From Candidatus Ryanbacteria bacterium RIFCSPLOWO2_12_FULL_47_9c (GTDB taxonomy: Bacteria; Patescibacteriota; Minisyncoccia; Ryanbacterales; GWA2-47-10b), in the NCBI GenBank assembly GCA_001821795.1, contig MHOB01000005.1:1-12213 (forward strand): 12,213 nucleotides of DNA. Reading direction: 5' to 3'. Of this stretch, positions 6,444-11,182 are shown one piece after another. The position numbers and the translations under genes are program-made. How positions within the stretch are numbered: the first letter of the stretch is position 1; each line of letters opens with the position of its first letter. Under the pieces are notes generated by a model that had not been told where the DNA came from, did not search any database, and was given only the letters and a program-made list of their open reading frames with translations.

Positions 6444-7307
6444 TTAATTATCTTCAAGCAAACTACCTGCCACCCAATCGTAAATCGCTGCCGCTGTTCG
6501 GCTCATTCCACCACCGACAGTTGAGAAATCTCCGATAGCTCTGTTATCGGTTCCACCAGAAACAGCGCTGTTGTTTCCACCGGCAATATTTGCTGACCCT
6601 CCGCCTACAGATGCATATACACCGTCAGCGCGGTTATATCTGCCGCCGCTTACGGAAGAAAAGTCTCCGAATGCTTCATTGTCTTCGCCGCCCGTAACAA
6701 CTGCCCCGTTACCACGAGCTTCGTTAGAATGACCTCCGATTGTAACTGCATTAGGACCACTGATTATATTCTCGTTACCAGCTACAATACCACTATAACT
6801 GCCGTACGTGTTTTCGGTCCCAACCACAATGTTGTGAGAACCACTTCGGTCATTAGGTATACTTAAAACATCTTCATTGTAACCTATAATTAAATTCCCT
6901 AAACCATTTTTTGTTGCGGTACTACCAGCGCCGTTCGTGATATGTACGTTGCATCCCTCAAAATAAACATCGTTGCCATCTACTCTTACGCAGGTAATTG
7001 ACGTACCAGCAATACCTTGAAGTCCTTGTTCGCCCCGTGAACCCTGCGGCCCAGCTTCGCCTTGTACACCCTGCGAACCCTGTTCGCCAGCTGGTCCTTG
7101 AATATTCCAACTCAAGAGCGTCCTACCCCTTGAACAGTCTGACCTCTTAAATCCGTCTCCAACAAAATATACTTGGCCAGTTTTATTTACACATGCTGTT
7201 ATTTCTCCGTCGCTTTGTGCCTTTATAAAACTCCATGTCCCAACGAACAGGATGGCGACCACGATACTTAAAGCAAGATACCTAAATTTTTTCATATTAA
7301 TTTTCAT
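6444..7307 (-). CDS. Surface protein with collagen-like repeats and YadA-head-like beta-roll repeats
   Basis: This 287-residue protein has an N-terminal signal peptide or anchor (positive MKINMKKFRY, hydrophobic about 10-28, possible cleavage after IKA). A Cys-containing module follows (C39, C58; GEITACVNKTGQVYFV). Ten Gly-X-Y triplets run from 71 to 101 (GPAGEQGSQGVQGEAGPQG and on), a collagen-like trimerising stretch. From about 157 to 268 come 14- to 16-residue repeats of the form S-x-VSGG-x-x-N-x-A-x-G, the pattern of trimeric autotransporter heads such as YadA/Hia. The last 19 residues (AAAIYDWVAGSLLEDN) end the protein without a beta-barrel, as expected without an outer-membrane autotransporter. 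It is probably a trimeric fibre displayed on the cell surface. Met5 (7295) is another possible start. Confidence 0.8.
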   Translation of the reverse strand: MKINMKKFRYLALSIVVAILFVGTWSFIKAQSDGEITACVNKTGQVYFVGDGFKRSDCSRGRTLLSWNIQGPAGEQGSQGVQGEAGPQGSRGEQGLQGIAGTSITCVRVDGNDVYFEGCNVHITNGAGSTATKNGLGNLIIGYNEDVLSIPNDRSGSHNIVVGTENTYGSYSGIVAGNENIISGPNAVTIGGHSNEARGNGAVVTGGEDNEAFGDFSSVSGGRYNRADGVYASVGGGSANIAGGNNSAVSGGTDNRAIGDFSTVGGGMSRTAAAIYDWVAGSLLEDN

Positions 7308-7361
7308 CTTAATTTTAATAATCTCAACGACTTTATCCCACGGTAAAAACGTAAGTTTAAC

Positions 7362-7388
7362 CGCTAAGTTGTTGCTTTCAACCTAGCG
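7362..7388 (-). terminator. Hairpin between GIY-YIG gene and surface-protein gene, possible terminator
   Basis: CGCTAAGTTG (7362-7371) and CAACCTAGCG (7379-7388) pair around a 7-base loop. On the plus strand there is one A-C mismatch, but on the minus strand it becomes a G-U pair, giving 10 full pairs. It lies 35 bases past the GIY-YIG stop. The run after it is only moderately T-rich. Confidence 0.4.
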
Positions 7389-7423
7389 CTTCTCTCCTGC
7401 AAAATGAAGTCGCCCTCGCTTGC

Positions 7424-7687
7424 TTATCTTAATATTCCGTCTTCCTTGCCTTTGAATAGTTCTTTTAGTTTTCTTCTACCACTAGTGCTTTTCCACCAAA
7501 GTTCGCGATCTTTTGCCTCAGTCATGGTTTCGAATTCTTCTGTATAGAATATTTTGAATGGTCTTCGATGTTTCGTAGCCATTACACTCCCTGAATTGTG
7601 TCGCGCTAGTCGTTCTTGTATGTTATGAGTGTAGCCAACGTATGTTCTCTGATCTTTTTCGGAAAGAAGAATGTAGACATAATACAT
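7424..7687 (-). CDS. GIY-YIG nuclease domain protein (UPF0213-like)
   Basis: This 87-residue protein is a single GIY-YIG domain. The signature is YYVYILLSEKDQRTYVGYT at residues 2-20 (YVY in the place of GIY, YVG in the place of YIG), then the catalytic-helix Arg in ERLARHNSG, a strand KIFYTEEFETMTEA and the late Glu in EAKDRELWWK. The C-terminal SGRRKLKELF segment is basic. These free-standing domains are numerous in Parcubacteria genomes, and the cellular role is unsettled; repair or mobile DNA roles are suggested for the family. Fold confidence is high and function confidence is low. It lies just downstream of a terminator and is probably transcribed on its own. A TATCAT box lies seven bases before the ATG. 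Confidence 0.88.
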   Translation of the reverse strand: MYYVYILLSEKDQRTYVGYTHNIQERLARHNSGSVMATKHRRPFKIFYTEEFETMTEAKDRELWWKSTSGRRKLKELFKGKEDGILR

Positions 7688-7702
7688 ACTTGATATGATA
7701 AC

Positions 7703-7730
7703 AAAAAACTCCCTTGTCGGGGAGTTTTTT
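7703..7730. terminator. Bidirectional intrinsic terminator between the tRNA and the GIY-YIG gene
   Basis: AAAAAACTCCC (7703-7713), loop TTGTCG, GGGAGTTTTTT (7720-7730) form a perfect 11-bp stem with A and T runs on both sides. On the minus strand it ends the tRNA transcript 143 bases past the tRNA. Confidence 0.8.
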
Positions 7731-7789
7731 GGGTTGCGGGTCGCCTTCGGCGAACCTCGCCTCTTCGTATTTTAAATATCAAAATCGAT

Positions 7790-7826
7790 GAGGCGGGCCG
7801 CCCCGCCTTTCAGGCGGGCGAGCCTC
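7790..7826. repeat. GC-rich nested inverted repeat
   Basis: GAGGC (7790-7794) pairs with GCCTC (7822-7826) outside an inner hairpin CCCGCC-TTTCA-GGCGGG (7802-7818). It is markedly GC-rich in an otherwise AT-rich gap between the tRNA and the terminator, and looks like a dispersed palindromic element; copy number cannot be judged from one window. Confidence 0.5.
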
Positions 7827-7877
7827 GCAACAAATTTTCTTCCTGTTGAAAAATATTAATGGGTGAAAATTTGTTGC
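7827..7877. repeat. 13-bp inverted repeat overlapping the 3' end of the initiator tRNA
   Basis: GCAACAAATTTTC (7827-7839) is the exact reverse complement of GAAAATTTGTTGC (7865-7877). The upstream arm includes the last four bases of the tRNA (7877-7874) plus its 3' flank. In the precursor RNA the arms would pair across a 25-base loop and compete with the acceptor stem. Confidence 0.6.
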
Positions 7878-7945
7878 GGGGGCGGGAATTGCACCCGCGA
7901 CCTTCAGGTTATGAGCCTGACGAGCTACTGCTGCTCTACCCCGCT
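7874..7945 (-). tRNA. Initiator tRNA-fMet (anticodon CAU), 72 nt, CCA not encoded
   Basis: The cloverleaf read on the minus strand has acceptor AGCGGGG/CCCCGCA, D-arm GAGC-AGCAGTA-GCTC, anticodon arm TCAGG-CTCATAA-CCTGA, T-arm GCGGG-TGCAATT-CCCGC and discriminator A, followed by CAA. Three initiator marks are present: no Watson-Crick pair at 1-72 (A·A here), A11-U24 in the D-stem, and G30-G31 facing C39-C40 beside the CAU loop. The usual third G-C pair (29-41) is A-U. Two oddities are that the D-loop is only seven bases with AG where G18-G19 belongs, and T-loop position 55 is G where U (pseudouridine) is near universal, so the G18-Ψ55 contact is lost on both sides. A TATACT box ends six bases before nucleotide 1. 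Confidence 0.95.
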
Positions 7946-7951
7946 GAAAAT

Positions 7952-7980
7952 AGTATACATAAAAATGCGCCACTCGGCAA
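7952..7980 (-). promoter_or_regulatory. Promoter placing transcription start at tRNA nucleotide 1
   Basis: On the minus strand TTGCCG (7980-7975) and TATACT (7957-7952) are 17 bases apart. Six bases (ATTTTC) then precede A1 of the initiator tRNA. The primary transcript would have no, or almost no, 5' leader. Confidence 0.6.
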
Positions 7981-7997
7981 GAATTTAGCGCTTCTGA

Positions 7998-8025
7998 AAA
8001 ACCCTAAATGGCGTTCTTGGGTTTT
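7998..8025 (-). terminator. Weak terminator of the gatC-gatA transcript
   Basis: On the minus strand AAAACCC and GGGTTTT pair (7 bp) around a 14-base loop, followed by a short T run. It overlaps the gatA stop codon (8026-8024) and precedes the tRNA promoter. Confidence 0.5.
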
Positions 8026-9439
8026 ATGCAAGCGCCGCTTCGAAGCGTTTTGCAAAATTCAAAAGCGCATAATCGCCAAAGCGCTTGCCGATAAACTGGA
8101 TTCCGACGGGAAGATTTTCAACTTTTCCGAGAGGAATTGAAATTGCCGGAAGGCCTGCGAGGTTTGCCTGAATCGTATAAATATCTTCAAGATACATCGC
8201 GAGCGGATCCGAACTTTTTTCGCCAATCTTGAATGCATGCGACGGAGTTGTGGGAAAAACAACCGCGTCAACTTTTTCAAACGCGCGCGTGAAATCGCTC
8301 ACAATGAGCGTGCGCACGCGCTGTGCCTGCAAATAATACGCGTCGTAATATCCGTGCGAAAGCACATACGTGCCGATTGCAATACGGCGTTTTACTTCCG
8401 AGCCAAACCCTTCTTCGCGCGTGCGCTCGTATGCGCCAAAAAGCGTGTCGGCTTTTGCGCGATGTGCATAGCGCATGCCATCAAAACGCGCGAGGTTACT
8501 GGAAACCTCCGCGGGCATAATAATATAGTAGCAAGCAAGCGCGTATGGTGCTGATGGCAAATCAATTTTCTCGAATTTGATCCGCCAGCTGGCGGATTGG
8601 CTTTCCGCTTTTTTAAATGATTTTTGCATGAGATCCAAAACACGCGCGTCAGGTCCACTTGCCAAAAATGCTTCGGGAACGCCGATGACATATTCTTTCT
8701 TATCAGATACTGACTCGTGCGTTTCAACCGACGTCATATCCATCGGATCTTTGCCTTCAATCGCGCGGAAAAGAATTTCGGCATCTTCAACCGATGATGC
8801 AAACGTGCCAATTTGATCTAAGCTTGATGCCATCGCGATAAGCCCCGAGCGCGAAACACGCCCATAGCTCGGCTTAAAACCCACAACGCCACAAAACGAC
8901 GCCGGCTGTCTGATAGACCCTCCCGTATCAGATCCAAGTGCCACTGGCGCCATGCCGGATGCAACAGCGGCGGCCGACCCCCCGCTCGAACCGCCAGCAA
9001 CGCGCGACGAGTCATGCGGATTTTTTGTGGGACCAAATGCAGAGTTTTCGGTGGATCCGCCCATCGCAAACTCATCAAGATTTGTTTTGCCAACAATCAC
9101 GGCGCTTGCCAAGCGTAGTTTTTCAACCACGTGCGCATCATATGCGGCCGTATAGTCTTCAAGAATTTTTGATGCGGCAGTCGCGCGTGTGCCCTTGACG
9201 CAGATATTATCTTTAAGCGCAACCGGAATACCAGCGAGTATATCAATTTTTTCGCCTCGGGCGATTTTTTCATCCACGCGCGCGGCTTCGCGATATGCCC
9301 TTTCTTCGTGCACGTCCAAAAATGCGTGGGTTTCGAGGTCGCGCTTTTTAATTATAGAAAGATGCCCGTCGAGCACCTCGCGAGCCGATGTTTTTTTTGA
9401 AACAAGCGCGTCGTGAATTTCGCGTACACGTGAGGCCAT
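8024..9439 (-). CDS. gatA: Aspartyl/glutamyl-tRNA(Asn/Gln) amidotransferase subunit A
   Basis: This 471-residue amidase-signature protein is near the usual 480-485. In GatCAB it hydrolyses glutamine and passes ammonia to GatB, converting Glu-tRNA(Gln) or Asp-tRNA(Asn) to the correct amide. The catalytic triad is complete: K76 in VALKDN, cis-Ser S151 in AGGSSGGS, and nucleophile S175 in DTGGSIRQP. TTG at 9451 could add four residues, but ATG 9439 has a proper GAGGG Shine-Dalgarno five bases upstream, lying in the gatC end, and sits one base after the gatC stop. One oddity is that residues encoded by 8580-8597 come from a perfect 18-bp palindrome (QSASWRI), where homologues have a Leu-Gly-Ala-type turn. 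gatB is not in this window. Confidence 0.96.
   Translation of the reverse strand: MASRVREIHDALVSKKTSAREVLDGHLSIIKKRDLETHAFLDVHEERAYREAARVDEKIARGEKIDILAGIPVALKDNICVKGTRATAASKILEDYTAAYDAHVVEKLRLASAVIVGKTNLDEFAMGGSTENSAFGPTKNPHDSSRVAGGSSGGSAAAVASGMAPVALGSDTGGSIRQPASFCGVVGFKPSYGRVSRSGLIAMASSLDQIGTFASSVEDAEILFRAIEGKDPMDMTSVETHESVSDKKEYVIGVPEAFLASGPDARVLDLMQKSFKKAESQSASWRIKFEKIDLPSAPYALACYYIIMPAEVSSNLARFDGMRYAHRAKADTLFGAYERTREEGFGSEVKRRIAIGTYVLSHGYYDAYYLQAQRVRTLIVSDFTRAFEKVDAVVFPTTPSHAFKIGEKSSDPLAMYLEDIYTIQANLAGLPAISIPLGKVENLPVGIQFIGKRFGDYALLNFAKRFEAALA
8580..8597. repeat. Perfect 18-bp palindrome within gatA
   Basis: ATCCGCCAGCTGGCGGAT is its own reverse complement. It lies in frame in gatA and encodes Ser-Ala-Ser-Trp-Arg in a surface-type position between the two halves of the amidase fold. 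GC-rich GCCAGCTGGC palindromes are, as I recall, dispersed in related genomes; this cannot be checked here. Confidence 0.8.
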
Positions 9440-9440
9440 A

Positions 9441-9734
9441 TTAACCCTCAAAAACTTTTTTTGTTTTTAAATAATCCGCTTCGCGCTCGGGAAATGAGTT
9501 TTTCAAAAATTCAACGTCTGCGGCATCAAGCGGATATGCGCCGTCTTTTCGAAACTCGGTTGTTTCGGCGACAAAAGACAGCGTCGGCGGCAAATCGCCA
9601 AGCGGCGCCGATTTAAGTTTTTCAACATATTTAAGAATCGAATCAAGCTCTTTGGGAAACTTCTCAAGCTCGTCAGCGCTTGCCTCAATCCTCGAAAGCT
9701 CAAAAAGTCTTTTGATCTCTTCTGGCGTGATCAT
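9441..9734 (-). CDS. gatC: Aspartyl/glutamyl-tRNA(Asn/Gln) amidotransferase subunit C
   Basis: This 97-residue protein starts MITPEEIKRLFELSRIEASADEL, the standard GatC N-terminal helices. It continues with LDSILKYVEKLKSAPLGDLPPTLSF and ends in the conserved FPEREADYLKTKKVFEG. GatC wraps around GatA and stabilises the GatCAB complex. Its stop is one base before the gatA ATG, the typical gatCA pairing. The ATG at 9734 is preceded by a clear promoter whose -10 box ends six bases upstream and no Shine-Dalgarno, predicting a leaderless message. Confidence 0.95.
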   Translation of the reverse strand: MITPEEIKRLFELSRIEASADELEKFPKELDSILKYVEKLKSAPLGDLPPTLSFVAETTEFRKDGAYPLDAADVEFLKNSFPEREADYLKTKKVFEG

Positions 9735-9740
9735 AAAAAA

Positions 9741-9769
9741 ACTATAGCCGATTTAGCCCATTTTTTCAA
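9741..9769 (-). promoter_or_regulatory. Promoter of gatC-gatA, predicted leaderless
   Basis: On the minus strand TTGAAA (9769-9764), a 17-base spacer and TATAGT (9746-9741) are followed by six T's and the gatC ATG at 9734. This is the best-formed promoter in the window. Confidence 0.7.
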
Positions 9770-9789
9770 AAAAGAGAGAAAAAGAAAAC

Positions 9790-9821
9790 GAGGTCCGACC
9801 CCCCGTTGGGAGTCAGACCTC
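9790..9821 (-). terminator. Strong intrinsic terminator, minus strand
   Basis: Read on the minus strand, GAGGTCTGACTCCC pairs with GGGGGTCGGACCTC (14 pairs, two of them G-U), then GTTTTCTTTTTCTCTC follows. On the plus strand the two G-U pairs become A-C mismatches and no T run follows, so the element is directional. It insulates gatC from transcription upstream. Confidence 0.85.
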
Positions 9822-10051
9822 TTCGCAGATTTACCGAGGATTACCCTCGGCGTTCTCATAGAGACTAGCTCCTGAGGAACCCAGCCCATAATGGTTCAAT
9901 ACCATAGAATCACCCTTCACTAGGCTGTATGTATATGGCCCACACAACAATATCAAACTTATACGCGACCGCGCATAAACTTGTATTTTGAAGTTTTGAA
10001 AATTTCTCACTGGCATCACTTTTATGCCATGGCAAAAAAGTGATGCCGTAC
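9790..10051 (-). ncRNA. Candidate structured RNA of about 260 nt with its own promoter and terminator
   Basis: I recognise no known RNA family. On the minus strand a promoter (TTGAAG, 18-base spacer, GATAAT) predicts a start near 10051. From there the transcript meets a perfect 12-bp hairpin (10047-10012) enclosing TGCCATGGCA, a hairpin TTATGCGC-GGTC-GCGTATAA (9978-9959) that is fully paired only on this strand, ATGGT-ATTGA-ACCAT (9905-9891), CCGAGG-GTAAT-CCTCGG (9850-9834), and the terminator (9821-9790). A 61-codon frame (ATG 10016 to TAA 9831) lies inside it; its product is not recognised and its ATG sits within the first hairpin. It could be a regulatory RNA, a small mRNA with a masked start, or a decayed gene. 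Confidence 0.45.
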
Positions 10052-10057
10052 GATTTG

Positions 10058-10087
10058 ATTATCGACGAACTACCCGATCATCTTCAA
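10058..10087 (-). promoter_or_regulatory. Candidate promoter of the structured RNA
   Basis: On the minus strand TTGAAG (10087-10082) and GATAAT (10063-10058) are 18 bases apart. The -35 lies within the duplicated ligA 3' end (codons for Leu-Lys), while the -10 lies just past its stop codon. Confidence 0.45.
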
Positions 10088-10114
10088 AAAATCTTTTTCG
10101 GTCAAAATTGTGAC
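10070..10114 (-). pseudogene. Detached duplicate of the ligA 3' end
   Basis: The minus strand encodes VTILTEKDFLKMIG-stop (TAG 10072-10070), matching the ligA C-terminus ITILNEKDFLKMIG-stop. The 24 bases at 10077-10100 are identical to 11190-11213, and 38 of 44 aligned bases from 10072 agree with 11185 onward. Upstream of it the ligA similarity stops; the frame continues only to an ATG at 10156 (28 residues in all), most likely not a gene. Confidence 0.8.
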
Positions 10115-10124
10115 GCTGTCGAAT

Positions 10125-10147
10125 ACTCCAAGGTTCCACCTTGGAGT
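10125..10147. repeat. Perfect 10-bp stem hairpin
   Basis: ACTCCAAGGT, loop TCC, ACCTTGGAGT. The right arm can instead pair in GGAGT-TG-ACTCC (10143-10154), so two mutually exclusive structures are possible. Confidence 0.7.
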
Positions 10148-10202
10148 TGACTCCATCAAAAACAGCAAACTTCGGACAAAAAGCAAATAAAATAAATATG
10201 CA

Positions 10203-10226
10203 AACAAGAGGCGATCGCTTCTTGTT
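10203..10226. repeat. 24-bp near-palindrome around GCGATCGC
   Basis: AACAAGA-G-GCGATCGC-T-TCTTGTT: the outer 7-bp arms and the inner perfect 8-bp palindrome are separated by one G/T position. On the minus strand T-rich sequence follows (10202 to about 10170), so it may help end the oxidoreductase transcript. Confidence 0.6.
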
Positions 10227-10239
10227 CACATATTACTGA

Positions 10240-10266
10240 AAACTTCGTGGTTTAGCCACTAAGTTT
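10240..10266. repeat. Hairpin downstream of the oxidoreductase gene
   Basis: AAACTT-C-GTGG, loop TTTAG, CCAC-T-AAGTTT: ten pairs with one mismatch, 24 bases past the stop of the homoserine-dehydrogenase-like gene. On the minus strand TTTTCAG follows, a weak terminator at best. Confidence 0.5.
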
Positions 10267-10289
10267 GAGAAAAGCAACTCTTGCTGCAA

Positions 10290-11138
10290 TTAGTAAAAGC
10301 TAAGATAATCCTTGAACATTCTTTCGGCCGTAATTCGCGCTCCGGCACCCGGCCCTTCCGCAACTTTTTCGTCATTGATGTAAAGAACGTTATTAACTCC
10401 TTTTGGAAACCACGATGTATCAGAAAAGTCCATAAACCCTGCTTGAATTCTTTGTGTGCGCTTATCTATTAAGACGGTGCACCGAAAACTCTTTTGATAT
10501 TTTTGCAAGGTCACATCATCAGGTTTCACTGTGTTTCCAAAAATCTTTGAGTGATTTGCCAGAATAACCGATTTGTAGCGCACATCATTCAATTCATTTT
10601 CTATAACTTCATTCAAATTCTTTGCACCCGGTTCAGTGAAGTAGTTATTTAACAACTCTTTGTATAACACAGACTCTTGGATTCCTTCCAAAACGCGTTC
10701 GCTTAAATAATTCAGAGTGCCGTTAATAACAGTTCTGATGTTTTTAATTTCACCCTTAAATGCGCTGACGGCAGGCAAAATCCCAGAATCTCCTCCAACC
10801 GTTGCCGAGTATTTAATGTTCTTGCGGTGTTTTTTTACTACTGACCAGTTGTGCGCCAGAAACGCTTTCTCACATGTTATGACATTTGCGCCTCTCTTGA
10901 GAGACTCGGAGTAATACACGCCAGCTTCTTCTCCATCTCCATTGCTTGGAATAGCAATAAAGACAAAGGTTTGTTTATCTATATATAGAGGAAATGCGTC
11001 TATTTCATTTATTCTAAGACCGCGAGTGTCATATATCCCATCTTTTTGAACAATCAAATTAACCTCCAAGCCATTCTCGGAAATGACACGGCGAAGCTCC
11101 TTTCCAACATTGCCGTGGCCGACAAGAACTATTTTCAT
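10290..11138 (-). CDS. Homoserine-dehydrogenase-like NAD(P)-dependent oxidoreductase
   Basis: This 282-residue protein has the order of motifs of homoserine dehydrogenase. It has a Rossmann GHGNVGKEL (G7, G9, G12), NVITCEKA (85-92, with K91 in the place of the TANKA lysine), YSATVGGDSG (110-119, like EASVGGG) and INGTLNY (138-144, nearly INGTTNY). E169-P170 follows, then NDVRYK with D185 and K189 matching the catalytic Asp/Lys GyDaarK pattern, and GPGAGARITA (262-271). It is shorter than typical enzymes (over 310) and has no ACT domain; the stretch between E169 and D185 differs from the usual DPtaD-G, so the substrate may not be homoserine. No other amino-acid biosynthesis gene is present. 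It is AT-rich relative to gatA and ligA and is bracketed by two copies of the ligA 3' end. Confidence 0.75.
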   Translation of the reverse strand: MKIVLVGHGNVGKELRRVISENGLEVNLIVQKDGIYDTRGLRINEIDAFPLYIDKQTFVFIAIPSNGDGEEAGVYYSESLKRGANVITCEKAFLAHNWSVVKKHRKNIKYSATVGGDSGILPAVSAFKGEIKNIRTVINGTLNYLSERVLEGIQESVLYKELLNNYFTEPGAKNLNEVIENELNDVRYKSVILANHSKIFGNTVKPDDVTLQKYQKSFRCTVLIDKRTQRIQAGFMDFSDTSWFPKGVNNVLYINDEKVAEGPGAGARITAERMFKDYLSFY

Positions 11139-11144
11139 TCAAAA

Positions 11145-11153
11145 AGTATACCA
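11145..11153 (-). promoter_or_regulatory. Extended -10 promoter of the oxidoreductase gene, predicted leaderless
   Basis: On the minus strand TGG-TATACT (11153-11145) forms an extended -10, and exactly six bases (TTTTGA) follow before ATG 11138. No clear -35 is seen, which extended -10 promoters tolerate. No Shine-Dalgarno is present. Confidence 0.6.
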
Positions 11154-11182
11154 GGTTGAAACAAAAAAGTCGTGGCGACGGA

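Noticed and set aside
7697..7880. CRISPR-like array from the repeated GC-rich motifs near the tRNA
   Set aside because: The motifs are inverted, few, and irregularly spaced, with no spacers or cas genes.
9831..10016. 61-codon minus-strand frame inside the candidate RNA
   Set aside because: No recognisable motif, no ribosome binding site, and the ATG lies in a perfect hairpin; its end just before the terminator leaves it possible, so it is mentioned only within the RNA entry.
10070..10156. 28-codon frame ending with the ligA-like C-terminus
   Set aside because: Only the last 14 residues match ligA; the remainder is the hairpin at 10125-10147, so it is better explained as a detached gene end.
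10203..10226. Cyanobacterial origin suggested by GCGATCGC (HIP1)
   Set aside because: I noted a single copy in this window; HIP1 is informative only when highly repeated, and the gene content is not cyanobacterial.
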